Assembly: GCF_003415675.1 (NCBI RefSeq)
Contig: NZ_QFZK01000005.1
Span: forward strand, 124,001-188,000
Length of the DNA: 64,000 nucleotides
Source of the DNA: Rhodoferax lacus
GTDB taxonomy: Bacteria; Pseudomonadota; Gammaproteobacteria; Burkholderiales; Burkholderiaceae_C
Reading direction: 5' to 3'
Shown: piece after piece, positions 28,519 to 37,738 of the stretch
Layout: every line of letters starts with the position of its first letter
How positions within the stretch are numbered: the first letter of the stretch is position 1
The notes under the pieces: generated by a model
The model's input: only the letters and a program-made list of their open reading frames with translations
Told to the model about the DNA's origin: nothing
The model's database searches: none
Made by a program: the position numbers and the translations under genes

Positions 28519-29389
28519 CGCCTTCACGCGCCAGACGGATGTCCATGCCGGCGGTGTGCTCGGCATTGGCTGCCAGGGCCGCGGCAAACACGGTCTCCAG
28601 CGCGTCGTCGCTGCGCGTGGGTTCATGGTGGGTGCAGAACAGCAGCTTGGCGCCTGCCGCCTTAGCCGTGGCCATGCTGCTGCTGTAGGTGCCGTGGCCC
28701 CAGCCTTTTTTGCTGGCGTATTCGGCGTCGGTGTAGGAGCTGTCGGCGATCAGCACATCCACGCCCCGCATGGCCTCCACAATCGACTGCGCCTTCTCAT
28801 CCACAAACATCTGGTAGTCGTCGTAACCCTCCTCGCCGGGTTCGTAGATGTTGTAGGGCGGCTCGTGGTCGCCGGTAAAAAACACCGACTTGCCATCGCA
28901 TTCCACGCGGTAACCAAAGTCGATCACCGGGTGGTTGAGCAGGCAGGGCGTGACCCTGGCCGAGCCCACCTGCACGGTCTCGTTGGGCATCAGGGTGACG
29001 TATTCGATCTTGGCCTTCATCTCCACTTCGCGCACCGGGAAGAAGCTGTATTGCAGTTGCACCTGCATGACCTGCTCGATGCCCTTGCCGCTGACCGGAT
29101 CAAAGCCGCCGTGCAGGCGCAAGGTGTTGCCGGGAATGAAGTTGGGAATGAACAGCGGCAGGCCCTGGATGTGGTCCCAGTGCGAGTGGGTGATCAGCAC
29201 GTTGGCAGTCACAGGCAGCTCGGCCAGCAGCATTTGCGAGAGCGGGAAAATGCCGGTGCCGGCATCCAGGATGATGAGCTCGTTGTTGTCCGTGCGAATC
29301 TCGATGCAGGTGGTGTTGCCGCCATAGCGCACCGTCTTCGGGCCCGGGCAGGCAATGGATCCACGTACACCCCAAAATCTGACTTTCAT
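28502..29389 (-). CDS. MBL-fold metallo-hydrolase, cyclic-nucleotide phosphodiesterase/PhnP-like
   Basis: A 295-residue metallo-beta-lactamase-fold protein. The N-terminus KVRFWGVRGSIACPGP and the following GGNTTC are typical of a subfamily related to PhnP and 3',5'-cNMP phosphodiesterases. The metal motif is THSHWDHIQG; later ligands appear in FTGDHEPP and ADSSYTD. Substrate is not deducible; a phosphodiester or cyclic nucleotide is a reasonable guess. ATG 29389 gives the normal family N-terminus. Ten nucleotides separate it from the HDOD gene upstream, and its end overlaps nnr. Confidence 0.85.
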   Translation of the reverse strand: MKVRFWGVRGSIACPGPKTVRYGGNTTCIEIRTDNNELIILDAGTGIFPLSQMLLAELPVTANVLITHSHWDHIQGLPLFIPNFIPGNTLRLHGGFDPVSGKGIEQVMQVQLQYSFFPVREVEMKAKIEYVTLMPNETVQVGSARVTPCLLNHPVIDFGYRVECDGKSVFFTGDHEPPYNIYEPGEEGYDDYQMFVDEKAQSIVEAMRGVDVLIADSSYTDAEYASKKGWGHGTYSSSMATAKAAGAKLLFCTHHEPTRSDDALETVFAAALAANAEHTAGMDIRLAREGDVYEF

Positions 29390-29399
29390 AGGCAGGGCC

Positions 29400-30242
29400 T
29401 CACAGTTTGGCGAACAGTTTCGCCTCTTCATACACGGCGGTCAGGTCGCCCATGGAGGCGATGACCTCGTCCAGCGTACCACCCAGGCGTTTTTGCACCG
29501 TCAGGGGAAATTCGTCAATGCAGGGGTTGCCACCAAAGCCGAACTTGAGCTTCTTGCTGATCTGGTTGGCACCAAAGACACAGGCAATCATGTCGGTGTC
29601 ATGCAGGGACTCCAGGCTTTGGTGGCCAATGGTTTCCGTCAGCGCGGGAGCAAAACGCCACTTTTGCACCAGCATGGCCCCCACCACAAAATGGTCGGCG
29701 CCTATGTGCTTGTGCAAGGCCAGGTGCAGGGGCATCTCCCGGCTCTGGCTTTCCAGCAGGGCAGCCTTGAATTCATTCGGCATGAACTGTGCAAAAACCA
29801 CCTTGCCGAAGTCATGTAACAAGCCGCCAATAAAGCAGTCCATGGGGTCGGCATCATTCACCCGGTGGGCCAGTTGCTTGGCCAGGCCGGCCGTGGCCAG
29901 CGAGTGCAGCAGGTATTGCTGCACATCGAAACCGGACGGGTTGTCCTTGGGCAACATGCCGATGGCGGCAATACTGAGTGCCAGGTTTTTGATGGTGTTG
30001 AAGCCCAGGTACACCACGGCGTGGCCAATGGAGGTGATTTGCTTGGGCAGGCTGTAGTAGGCCGAGTTGACGACCTTGAGAATCTTGACAGTGACCACCG
30101 GGTCCTTGTCGATCACGTCGACCAGATCCTTGGGTGTGCTGTTGACGTCACGTGTGAGTTCCAGAATGCGTTGCACACTGCGGGGGAACGCTGGCATGCC
30201 ATCGACAGCGGAAGCCAGTTTTTGGGAAAGTTCGGGACTCAT
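29400..30242 (-). CDS. HDOD-domain signalling protein
   Basis: A 280-residue protein consisting mainly of an HDOD domain (about 10-210): MPAFPRSVQRILEL, KDPVVTVKILKVVNSAYY, FIGGLLHDFGKVVFAQ. HDOD proteins are related to HD hydrolases but usually act as non-catalytic signalling scaffolds; here an HD pair (LLHDFGK) is retained. The C-terminal 70 residues are helical and unassigned. It lies between dadA (60 nt upstream, with a small TAGGC/GCCTA hairpin in the gap) and the MBL gene (10 nt). Confidence 0.88.
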   Translation of the reverse strand: MSPELSQKLASAVDGMPAFPRSVQRILELTRDVNSTPKDLVDVIDKDPVVTVKILKVVNSAYYSLPKQITSIGHAVVYLGFNTIKNLALSIAAIGMLPKDNPSGFDVQQYLLHSLATAGLAKQLAHRVNDADPMDCFIGGLLHDFGKVVFAQFMPNEFKAALLESQSREMPLHLALHKHIGADHFVVGAMLVQKWRFAPALTETIGHQSLESLHDTDMIACVFGANQISKKLKFGFGGNPCIDEFPLTVQKRLGGTLDEVIASMGDLTAVYEEAKLFAKL

Positions 30243-30302
30243 GGATGGTGCGCTAGGATTATTTGGATTGTGTCAGCTAGGCTCTGCAGCGCCTAACGAT
30301 AT

Positions 30303-31547
30303 TCAGGATTTGAAACGTGCGGGTTGCACAAGCGCTGTGTCCAGGTCCGCTTGTTTGCCCTGCATCATGTCGGCCAGTATGCGGGCCGAGCCGCAGGCCA
30401 TGCCCCAGCCGTTGTGACCGTGCGCCAGATTGAGCCAGACGCCAGGACGGGCGCTTTGGCCGACCAAGGGCAGGGCATCGGGAGAGAACACACTGGCGCC
30501 TTTCCAGAGCTGCATGCTGCGGCTGAAATCGGCAGCTCCGGGGAAGTGGGTTTGCAGGGTCTGGTAGAGCAAGCGGGTCGTGGCCTCAGGCCTGGACTGC
30601 AGCGAGCCGCCCAGTTCTGCACCGCCGGACACCCGCACGCGTGCGCCTATGCGGCTGATGGAAACCCGGCTGTGGCCATCCACCACGGTGCTGCGCGGCG
30701 CGTTCAGGGGCTCGCGGATTTGTGCGCTCAAGGAGTAGCTCCACACACGCGTCAGCGGTATCTGCCGCGGTGTGGATGCCAGGAGCGTGGCCGCACCCGT
30801 TGCGGCACACAGCACGACCTGGTCAAAGGACTGGGCGCCCAGTAGCTCGGTCTGCACCTGAAGGCCTGCAGACTGAGTCAGAGCTGTCACGGGGGTTGCG
30901 AAATGAAAAACCACACCCAGCTCCAGCGCCCGCTCCTTGAGCGCGTGGGCAAACTGGCGGCAATTGCCATGCGCGTCGTTGGGGAAATGAATGGCTGAGT
31001 GCAGGGTTACACCCTCGCCCAGGGCCGGCTCCAGCTTGCGCGCTTCTTCTGGCGTCAGAACCTTTGCAGCAATTCCCTGCGCCTTCAGGGCCGCCAGGCG
31101 CTCCTGGCTGGCTGTCAGTTCGCGCTCAGAACGAAGAATCAGCAACTGCCCCTGGGACTGTTCAAACACCAGGGCAGCCTGGGTGGCAAGTGTCTGCTGG
31201 CGTTGCTGGCTGTAACTTAGCAGGGCCTGTGCAGCGGCAAAGCGCTCCAGATAAGCCTTGGGTGCAGACTTCCAGCCCGCGAGCCAGCGCAGATCGGACA
31301 GCGAACTGCTGCGCCCCAGTGCGATGGCCGACGGGGCCAGCCAGGTGCGCAGGCGCGAGGCCTGTGGCCATGGCGCAAAAGCCATGGGGTGCGACAGGCT
31401 GGGCGCCTGGTGCCCCGCGCAGGCAAAGCTGGCTTCTTCTGCCACGGCAGCATGGCGCTCGAAAACAGTGACCGCATGACCGTCCAGAGCCAGTTCGTAC
31501 GCCGTGCAAATGCCGACGACGCCGGCGCCGATTACCGCAATTTTCAT
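30303..31547 (-). CDS. dadA: D-amino acid dehydrogenase small subunit (DadA-like FAD oxidoreductase)
   Basis: A 414-residue FAD-dependent oxidoreductase. The N-terminal Rossmann motif is VIGAGVVGICTAYELALDG, followed by VFER; the C-terminus has the FAD-binding LNLAHGHNGWGMACGSARILADMM. DadA oxidatively deaminates D-amino acids, mainly D-alanine, to 2-oxo acids at the inner membrane. Size matches the family (about 415-435). Other DAO-family enzymes cannot be fully excluded because the usual neighbour alr (dadX) is absent. It is divergent from rpsB and heads the run dadA-HDOD-MBL-nnr. Confidence 0.82.
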   Translation of the reverse strand: MKIAVIGAGVVGICTAYELALDGHAVTVFERHAAVAEEASFACAGHQAPSLSHPMAFAPWPQASRLRTWLAPSAIALGRSSSLSDLRWLAGWKSAPKAYLERFAAAQALLSYSQQRQQTLATQAALVFEQSQGQLLILRSERELTASQERLAALKAQGIAAKVLTPEEARKLEPALGEGVTLHSAIHFPNDAHGNCRQFAHALKERALELGVVFHFATPVTALTQSAGLQVQTELLGAQSFDQVVLCAATGAATLLASTPRQIPLTRVWSYSLSAQIREPLNAPRSTVVDGHSRVSISRIGARVRVSGGAELGGSLQSRPEATTRLLYQTLQTHFPGAADFSRSMQLWKGASVFSPDALPLVGQSARPGVWLNLAHGHNGWGMACGSARILADMMQGKQADLDTALVQPARFKS

Positions 31548-31615
31548 GAAAGCCCTAATTTTCCCGATGGGTCAGAACCTTGGCCTGGGGAGTGCCGGGA
31601 CGGCAGACTCTTCCA

Positions 31616-31624
31616 TGCTAAAAT
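31616..31624 (+). promoter_or_regulatory. extended -10 promoter candidate for rpsB-tsf
   Basis: TGCTAAAAT matches an extended -10. It would give a leader of about 140 nt before rpsB, long enough for the S2-binding leader structure that autoregulates rpsB-tsf in other bacteria. I did not resolve such a fold here. Confidence 0.45.
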
Positions 31625-31771
31625 CGAATGGTTGTGCAGGTGGTGCGCTTGATGCCACACACGACGAACTCGCAAACCGGTTCTGACAAGGTGTTGTGTT
31701 TTGAAGAATTCTATTCTCTCAAAAACGCAATTGACGGACCGGATTTAAGACCTAACCTTTGGAGAAAATCT

Positions 31772-32524
31772 ATGGCAGTTACTATGCGCGAAATGCTGGA
31801 AGCCGGCGTTCACTTTGGACACCAAACCCGCTTCTGGAACCCCAAGATGGCCCCGTTCATCTTCGGTCACCGCAACAAGATCCACATCATCAACCTGGAA
31901 AAGTCGCTCCCGATGTTCCAGGAAGCAGCCAAGTTTGTGCGCCAGCTCACCGCCAAGCGCGGCACCATCCTGATGGTGGGCACCAAGCGCCAGGCCCGCG
32001 AAATTGTGTCCGCTGAAGCGCAACGCGCCGGCGTGCACTACGTTGACCAGCGTTGGTTGGGCGGCATGCTGACCAACTTCAAGACGGTCAAGACTTCCAT
32101 CAAGCGTTTGAAGGACATGAAGGTTCAGCAAGAAGCTGGTCTGGACGCCATGAGCAAGAAAGAACAGCTGATGTTCGCCCGCGAACTCGAGAAGCTGGAA
32201 AAAGACATTGGCGGCATCCAGGACATGGTCACGCTGCCTGACGCGATTTTCGTGATCGACGTGGGCTACCACAAGATCGCCATCGCTGAAGCCAAGAAGC
32301 TGGGCATTCCCCTGATCGGTGTGGTGGACTCCAACCACTCGCCCGAAGGTATCGACTACGTGATTCCCGGTAACGATGACTCCTCCAAGGCTGTCACCCT
32401 GTACGCCCGTGGCATTGCTGACGCCGTGATCGAAGGCCGCGCCAGCGCCTCCGATGATGTCGTCAAGGCCGTGGCCGCTGCCGAAGGCGCGGACGAGTTT
32501 GTCGAGGTCAGCGAAGCCGCTTAA
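31772..32524 (+). CDS. rpsB: 30S ribosomal protein S2
   Basis: A 250-residue small-subunit protein. The N-terminus is diagnostic: [23 protein letters not shown]; later [22 protein letters not shown] and the [23 protein letters not shown] block match S2. ATG 31772 follows GGAGAAAATCT, a strong ribosome-binding site. It heads the plus-strand block and is followed by a terminator-like hairpin before tsf, so tsf levels may depend on readthrough. Confidence 0.98.
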   Translation: MAVTMREMLEAGVHFGHQTRFWNPKMAPFIFGHRNKIHIINLEKSLPMFQEAAKFVRQLTAKRGTILMVGTKRQAREIVSAEAQRAGVHYVDQRWLGGMLTNFKTVKTSIKRLKDMKVQQEAGLDAMSKKEQLMFARELEKLEKDIGGIQDMVTLPDAIFVIDVGYHKIAIAEAKKLGIPLIGVVDSNHSPEGIDYVIPGNDDSSKAVTLYARGIADAVIEGRASASDDVVKAVAAAEGADEFVEVSEAA

Positions 32525-32540
32525 AGCTTTTGCCCGCCTC

Positions 32541-32570
32541 AAAAAGGGGGCTTGTGTGCCCCTTTTTTTT
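32541..32570 (+). terminator. intrinsic terminator/attenuator between rpsB and tsf
   Basis: AAAAAGGGG pairs with CCCCTTTTT around a nine-base loop and is followed by a run of eight T's. It lies 17 nt after the rpsB stop and 40 nt before tsf, so it could reduce tsf relative to rpsB. Confidence 0.85.
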
Positions 32571-32610
32571 AGCTGATATTGAACATTGAACTGATTACGG
32601 AGAAATACAG

Positions 32611-33534
32611 ATGGCTACGATTACCGCAAGCATGGTTGCTGAACTGCGTGGAAAAACCGACGCGCCAATGATGGAATGCAAGAAGGCTTTGACCGAAGCC
32701 GAAGGCAATATGGAAAAGGCCGAAGAGCTGCTGCGCGTCAAGCTCGGCAGCAAGGCTGGCAAGGCCGCCGCACGTGTCACCGCCGAAGGCGTGGTTGTCA
32801 ACAGTGTGGAAGGCAATGTGGGCGCGCTGCTCGAAGTCAACTGCGAAACCGACTTCGTCACCAAGAATGACAGCTTCCTGGCCCTGGCCAATGCTGCTGC
32901 TGCCCTGATCGCGAAGAACAATCCCGCAGATGTGGCTGCTCTGGGTGCTTTGGCCTATGAGCAGGATGGCTTTGGCCCCACCCTGGAAGATGTGCGCAAG
33001 GGCCTGATCGGCAAGATCGGCGAAAACATGACTTTCCGCCGCTTCAAGCGTTTTGCCTCCGGCGCCAAGCTGGCCACCTACCTGCACGGCACGCGCATCG
33101 GCGTGGTGGTCGAGTTCGAAGGTGACGACGTGGCTGCCAAGGACGTTGCCATGCACGTCGCCGCCATGAAGCCGGTGTCGCTGTCGAGCTCGGAAGTGCC
33201 CGCTGAACTGGTCGAGCGCGAGCGTTCGGTTGCTGCTGCCAAGGCCGCAGAAGATGCCGCCGTGGCCACTGCTGCCGGCAAGCCTGTGCAGTCCGCAGAA
33301 ATCGTTACCAAGCGCATCGAAGGCGGTGTGCAGAAGTTCCTGAAGGAAGTCTCCCTGTTCAACCAGGCCTTCGTGAAGAACGACAAGCAAACCGTGGAGC
33401 AGATGCTCAAGGCCGCAGGCACCATCGTCAAGGGCTTCACCCTGTACGTGGTTGGCGAAGGCATTGAGAAGAAGGTCGACGACTTCGCAGCCGAAGTGGC
33501 CGCACAAGTGGCTGCTGCCAAGCAAGCTGCTTGA
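32611..33534 (+). CDS. tsf: translation elongation factor Ts
   Basis: A 307-residue nucleotide-exchange factor for EF-Tu. The N-terminal UBA-like domain has [19 protein letters not shown], followed by the core with [15 protein letters not shown], the EF-Tu contact region. Size fits betaproteobacterial EF-Ts (about 295-310). CGGAG precedes the ATG. Downstream genes follow on the same strand. Confidence 0.98.
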   Translation: MATITASMVAELRGKTDAPMMECKKALTEAEGNMEKAEELLRVKLGSKAGKAAARVTAEGVVVNSVEGNVGALLEVNCETDFVTKNDSFLALANAAAALIAKNNPADVAALGALAYEQDGFGPTLEDVRKGLIGKIGENMTFRRFKRFASGAKLATYLHGTRIGVVVEFEGDDVAAKDVAMHVAAMKPVSLSSSEVPAELVERERSVAAAKAAEDAAVATAAGKPVQSAEIVTKRIEGGVQKFLKEVSLFNQAFVKNDKQTVEQMLKAAGTIVKGFTLYVVGEGIEKKVDDFAAEVAAQVAAAKQAA

Positions 33535-33582
33535 TCAACGTCACAACCCCACCCACACCAAGATCAAGTCAGGACCTCACCC

Positions 33583-34305
33583 ATGCAGAACGCTAAACCC
33601 GCCTTCAAGCGCATCTTGTTGAAGTTGTCAGGCGAGGCGCTCATGGGGGACGACCAGTTCGGTATCAACCACAGCACCATCGTGCGCATGGTCGACGAAG
33701 TGGCCGAGGTCACCCGGCTGGGTGTAGAGGTGGCGGTGGTGATTGGTGGCGGCAACATTTTCCGTGGCGTGGCGGGTGGCTCGGTCGGTATGGACCGTGC
33801 CACTGCTGACTACATGGGCATGCTGGCCACTGTGATGAATTCACTGGCCCTGGGCGACACCATGAACAAGGCCGGTCTGACGGCCCGCGTGATGTCGGCG
33901 ATCGGTATCGAGCAGGTGGTGGAGCCCTATGTGCGCCCCAAGGCCTTGCAGTACCTCGAAGAGGGCAAGGTCGTCATTTTTGCGGCCGGTACCGGCAATC
34001 CGTTCTTTACGACCGACACAGCAGCTGCCCTGCGCGGCGCCGAAATTGGCGCACAAATTGTGCTCAAGGCCACGAAGGTGGATGGGGTGTACAGTGCCGA
34101 TCCGAAAAAAGACCCGGATGCCGTGCGCTACACCACGCTGACGTTTGACGAGGCCATGTCCAAGAACCTGGGCATCATGGATGCCACCGCTTTTGCCCTG
34201 TGCCGCGATCAGAAGCTGCCGATCAAGGTGTTTTCCATCTTCAAGCACGGTGCACTGAAGCGCGTGGTTATGGGTGAAGACGAAGGCACACTGGTTCATG
34301 TCTAG
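33583..34305 (+). CDS. pyrH: UMP kinase
   Basis: A 240-residue hexameric amino-acid-kinase-fold enzyme converting UMP to UDP. Motifs: [25 protein letters not shown], the TAD loop at [13 protein letters not shown], and [17 protein letters not shown]. It lies 48 nt after tsf and 54 nt before frr, as in most proteobacteria. Confidence 0.98.
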   Translation: MQNAKPAFKRILLKLSGEALMGDDQFGINHSTIVRMVDEVAEVTRLGVEVAVVIGGGNIFRGVAGGSVGMDRATADYMGMLATVMNSLALGDTMNKAGLTARVMSAIGIEQVVEPYVRPKALQYLEEGKVVIFAAGTGNPFFTTDTAAALRGAEIGAQIVLKATKVDGVYSADPKKDPDAVRYTTLTFDEAMSKNLGIMDATAFALCRDQKLPIKVFSIFKHGALKRVVMGEDEGTLVHV

Positions 34306-34359
34306 GACGTGGTGCTTTTGCTGGCTTCATTGCTATTGGGTTGACTGGAGGAGAAGAGT

Positions 34360-34920
34360 ATGTCGATTGCAGAAATCATGAAAACACTTGAAGAAAAAAT
34401 GGATCACTCCATTGACGCCTTCAAGAACAATCTCACCAAGGTCCGTACGGGCCGTGCCAATCCGGCTTTGCTGGACACAGTGCATGTGGACTACTACGGC
34501 GCCATGATGCCGCTGAGCCAGGTGGCCAATCTGTCGCTGATTGACTCGCGCACCATTGGCATCCAGCCCTGGGAAAAGGGCATGGGCCCCAAGATTGAAA
34601 AAGCCATTCGCGAAAGTGATTTGGGCTTGAACCCGGCCAGCATGGGCGACCTGATCCGGGTGCCCATGCCCGCCATGACGGAAGAGCGCCGCAAGGAGCT
34701 GACCAAGGTGGTGCGCAACGAAGGCGAGGGCGCCAAGGTGGCCATTCGCAACATCCGTCGCGATGCCAACGAAGGCGTGAAGAAGCTGGTGAAAGACAAA
34801 CTGGCGTCGGAAGACGACCAGAAGCGTTCGGAAGCCGACATCCAGAAGGTCACCGACAAGCACATCACCGAAGTGGACCGTCTGGTGGTTTCCAAAGAGC
34901 AGGACATCATGGCCGTTTAG
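34360..34920 (+). CDS. frr: ribosome recycling factor
   Basis: A 186-residue factor that splits post-termination ribosomes together with EF-G. Diagnostic segments: [15 protein letters not shown] near residue 25 and the C-terminal [20 protein letters not shown]. Length is typical (185-186). GGAGGAG lies about ten bases before the ATG, a very strong ribosome-binding site. Confidence 0.98.
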   Translation: MSIAEIMKTLEEKMDHSIDAFKNNLTKVRTGRANPALLDTVHVDYYGAMMPLSQVANLSLIDSRTIGIQPWEKGMGPKIEKAIRESDLGLNPASMGDLIRVPMPAMTEERRKELTKVVRNEGEGAKVAIRNIRRDANEGVKKLVKDKLASEDDQKRSEADIQKVTDKHITEVDRLVVSKEQDIMAV

Positions 34921-34949
34921 GCCTGGGTCCAACTGAACGCAAGCTCGCC

Positions 34950-35678
34950 ATGGCTGTTGCACCGGAGTCTGTTCCCAGACATATCGCCATCGTGATGGAT
35001 GGCAATGGGCGGTGGGCATCCAAGCGGTTTTTGCCCCGTATCGCCGGCCACAAGCAGGGTGTTGACGTGCTCAAGCGCACGGTGCGCTCCTGCGTGCAGC
35101 GCGGCGTGCAGGTGCTGACGGTTTTTGCTTTCTCTTCGGAGAACTGGAAGCGTCCGGCGGATGAAGTATCCGGCCTGATGGAAATCCTGGTGGTGGCCCT
35201 GTCACGCGAGCTCAACCAGCTCAAGAAGGAAGGCGTGCATCTACAGTTCATCGGTGCCCGCGAGGGCTTGTCCGAGCGTGTACGCAACAGCCTGCTGGAG
35301 GCCGAGCGCGAAACCGCTGACAACCGCACCTTGATTCTCAATGTCTGTTTCAACTACGGCGGCCGTTGGGACGTGGTGCATGCGGCGCAGGCCTTGGCTG
35401 CTGCAGGCAAGCCCATCACCGAGGAAAGTCTGGCACGCGAACTCTCCACGGCTGCAGTGGGCGACCCCGATCTGATTGTGCGCACCGGTGGGGAAATGCG
35501 CTTGAGCAATTTTCTGCTCTGGCAGGCGGCCTATAGCGAGCTGTATTTCTGCAATGTGCTGTGGCCCGATTTTGATGAAGCCGCACTGGACAGCGCCATA
35601 CGCGCCTATTCCGGTCGCGAACGGCGTTTCGGAATGACTTCCGAGCAGTTGCCCACGGGCAAGCTGCTGTCTGCCTGA
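34950..35678 (+). CDS. uppS: isoprenyl transferase, undecaprenyl diphosphate synthase
   Basis: A 242-residue cis-prenyltransferase that makes the C55 carrier lipid for peptidoglycan and O-antigen. The FPP site is IAIVMDGNGRWA with the catalytic Asp; then TVFAFSSENWKRP, NYGGRWD, and DLIVRTGGEMRLSNFLLWQ near the end. It shares the plus-strand run with cdsA (8 nt downstream) and dxr, combining isoprenoid and lipid genes. Confidence 0.97.
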   Translation: MAVAPESVPRHIAIVMDGNGRWASKRFLPRIAGHKQGVDVLKRTVRSCVQRGVQVLTVFAFSSENWKRPADEVSGLMEILVVALSRELNQLKKEGVHLQFIGAREGLSERVRNSLLEAERETADNRTLILNVCFNYGGRWDVVHAAQALAAAGKPITEESLARELSTAAVGDPDLIVRTGGEMRLSNFLLWQAAYSELYFCNVLWPDFDEAALDSAIRAYSGRERRFGMTSEQLPTGKLLSA

Positions 35679-35686
35679 GGGCGCAC

Positions 35687-36541
35687 ATGCTAAAGCAAAG
35701 AATCATCACGGCGCTGGTGCTGCTGGCCATACTGCTGCCGGCCACCTTTTATTCAACGCCTGTGCCCTTTGGCGTAGTGACGCTGGTTCTACTGGCCTGC
35801 GCAGCCTGGGAGTGGGCGCGGCTCAATGGCTTTGCTTCCACGGCTTCACTTTGCACCGGAGTGGCTTGCGCTGCACTCTGCGCCGGCAGCTGGTTTTGGG
35901 GGCTACCTATGGCGCGGACGGGGCCGTTGTGGCTGGTCGTTGGCGGCTTCTGGGTGCTTGCCAGTGCCTGGGTTTTGCGCGCCGGCGCGGCGTCCTGGCT
36001 GGCACTGCCTGCTGCGCTGCGTTTGCTGGGTGGACTGGTGCTGCTGTGGGCCGCGTGGCTGGCAGTGATGCAGGCCAGGCTGGCCGGCATCAACTTTTTG
36101 CTTTCGGTGCTGGTGCTGGTGTGGAGCGCTGACATCGGTGCCTATTTTGCAGGTCGCAAGCTGGGCGGCAAGTTCTTTGCCAACAAGCTGGCACCTTCCA
36201 TCAGCCCCGGCAAGACCTGGGAAGGTGTGGTGGGTGGTGCGACAACCGTTCTGCTGGTGGCCTTGGGCTGGATTTATGCCGATGGCCACGGCACACCCGA
36301 TTCCGCCAGCGTGTACAGCCACCTGTGGGCCAGGGGCCTGCCGGTGCTGTTGATTGGTGTTGCCTTTTTGACGGCCATGAGTGTGGTGGGTGACCTGGTG
36401 GAGTCGCTGTTCAAGCGCGCCGCTGGCGTCAAGGACAGCAGCAACCTCTTGCCCGGCCATGGCGGCGTGCTCGACCGTGTGGACGCGCTGCTGCCCATTC
36501 TTCCCTTGGCCATGATGCTGGTAAGTGAGGGCCTGGTATGA
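35687..36541 (+). CDS. cdsA: phosphatidate cytidylyltransferase
   Basis: A 284-residue integral membrane enzyme making CDP-diacylglycerol, the precursor of all phospholipids. About eight hydrophobic segments are visible. The family signature near the C-terminus includes SPGKTWEGVVGG, then SLFKRAAGVKDSSNLLPGHGGVLDRVDAL, with conserved Lys, Asp and Arg residues. It overlaps dxr by the four bases ATGA, indicating coupled translation. Confidence 0.96.
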   Translation: MLKQRIITALVLLAILLPATFYSTPVPFGVVTLVLLACAAWEWARLNGFASTASLCTGVACAALCAGSWFWGLPMARTGPLWLVVGGFWVLASAWVLRAGAASWLALPAALRLLGGLVLLWAAWLAVMQARLAGINFLLSVLVLVWSADIGAYFAGRKLGGKFFANKLAPSISPGKTWEGVVGGATTVLLVALGWIYADGHGTPDSASVYSHLWARGLPVLLIGVAFLTAMSVVGDLVESLFKRAAGVKDSSNLLPGHGGVLDRVDALLPILPLAMMLVSEGLV

Positions 36542-37725
36542 AACAACGCATTGCCATTTTGGGATCGACCGGCTCCATCGGGGTAAACACCCTGGAGGTG
36601 CTGTCCTTGCACCCCGACCACTACGAGGTGTTTGCCTTGACGGCCTCCACCAGTGTGGATGCCCTGTTTGCCCAATGCTGTTTGCACAAGCCCGCCTTTG
36701 CCATCATGGCCGATGCCGCCAGTGGACGCGACCTCAAGCAGCGCTGCACAGCCGAAGGCTTGGCTGTCGAAGTGCTGTGGGGCATGCAAGCCATTGCTGA
36801 CATTGCCGCTCATCCGCAGGTAGATGCGGTCATGGCGGCTATTGTGGGTGCTGCTGGTTTGGCGCCCTGCATGGCTGCGGCGCGCAGCGGCAAGCGGCTG
36901 CTGCTGGCCAACAAGGAAGCGCTGGTGGTGGGGGGCCATTTGTTTATGGATGCGGTGCAGGCGGGTGGCGCCACTTTGCTTCCCATTGACAGCGAACACT
37001 CCGCCATATTCCAGTCACTGCCCGATGACGCTTCCACCTGGAAGTCGCTGGTCGACAAAATCATACTGACTGCCTCGGGTGGGCCTTTTCGGGCGCGCGC
37101 CCCAGGGACGCTTGGCACGGTGACGCCGCTAGAAGCCTGTGCCCACCCCAACTGGGTGATGGGGCGCAAGATTTCGGTGGATTCGGCCACCATGATGAAC
37201 AAGGCGCTGGAAGTCATTGAAGCCAAATTTCTGTTTGGCATGGAGCCGCGCCAGATCGAGGTGGTGATTCACCCGCAAAGCGTGATTCACTCCATGGTCC
37301 AGTTTGTTGACAACTCGGTGGTGGCCCAACTGGGCACGCCGGACATGCGTGGCCCCATCGCCTATGGCTTGTCTTGGCCGCGGCGTATTCAGAGTGGTGC
37401 CTCGGCATTGGATTTCACGCGGCTGGCGGCCCTGACTTTTGAGCCTTTCAGCTCCAACGACCATATGCTGCGCTATCCCGGCCTGTCCCTGGCTTGGCGC
37501 GTGCTTGAAGGGCCAGACAGTTCTCCGGCGGTGTTGAATGCTGCCAACGAGATTGCCGTGGATGCCTTCCTGAACGGACGGATCCGCTTTGACCAGATTC
37601 ACCACGTCAACCTGGAAACCCTGGGCCGTGTCCGCTTCATGCGACCAGACTCTTTGGACGCCCTGATTGCGCTGGACCTGGAGTCCCGCTCGGTGGCGCT
37701 GGGTATCGCCCAGGGGCTCGGCTGA
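36538..37725 (+). CDS. dxr: 1-deoxy-D-xylulose 5-phosphate reductoisomerase
   Basis: A 395-residue NADPH enzyme of the MEP isoprenoid pathway, acting after DXS. The N-terminal dinucleotide fold is ILGSTGSIGVNTLEV; the metal and substrate site is PIDSEHSAIFQ and MGRKISVDSATMMNK, and NAANEIAVDAFL closes the domain. It starts within the last codons of cdsA. It supplies precursors for UppS in the same run. Confidence 0.98.
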   Translation: MKQRIAILGSTGSIGVNTLEVLSLHPDHYEVFALTASTSVDALFAQCCLHKPAFAIMADAASGRDLKQRCTAEGLAVEVLWGMQAIADIAAHPQVDAVMAAIVGAAGLAPCMAAARSGKRLLLANKEALVVGGHLFMDAVQAGGATLLPIDSEHSAIFQSLPDDASTWKSLVDKIILTASGGPFRARAPGTLGTVTPLEACAHPNWVMGRKISVDSATMMNKALEVIEAKFLFGMEPRQIEVVIHPQSVIHSMVQFVDNSVVAQLGTPDMRGPIAYGLSWPRRIQSGASALDFTRLAALTFEPFSSNDHMLRYPGLSLAWRVLEGPDSSPAVLNAANEIAVDAFLNGRIRFDQIHHVNLETLGRVRFMRPDSLDALIALDLESRSVALGIAQGLG

Positions 37726-37738
37726 CAGGCTGCATTCC

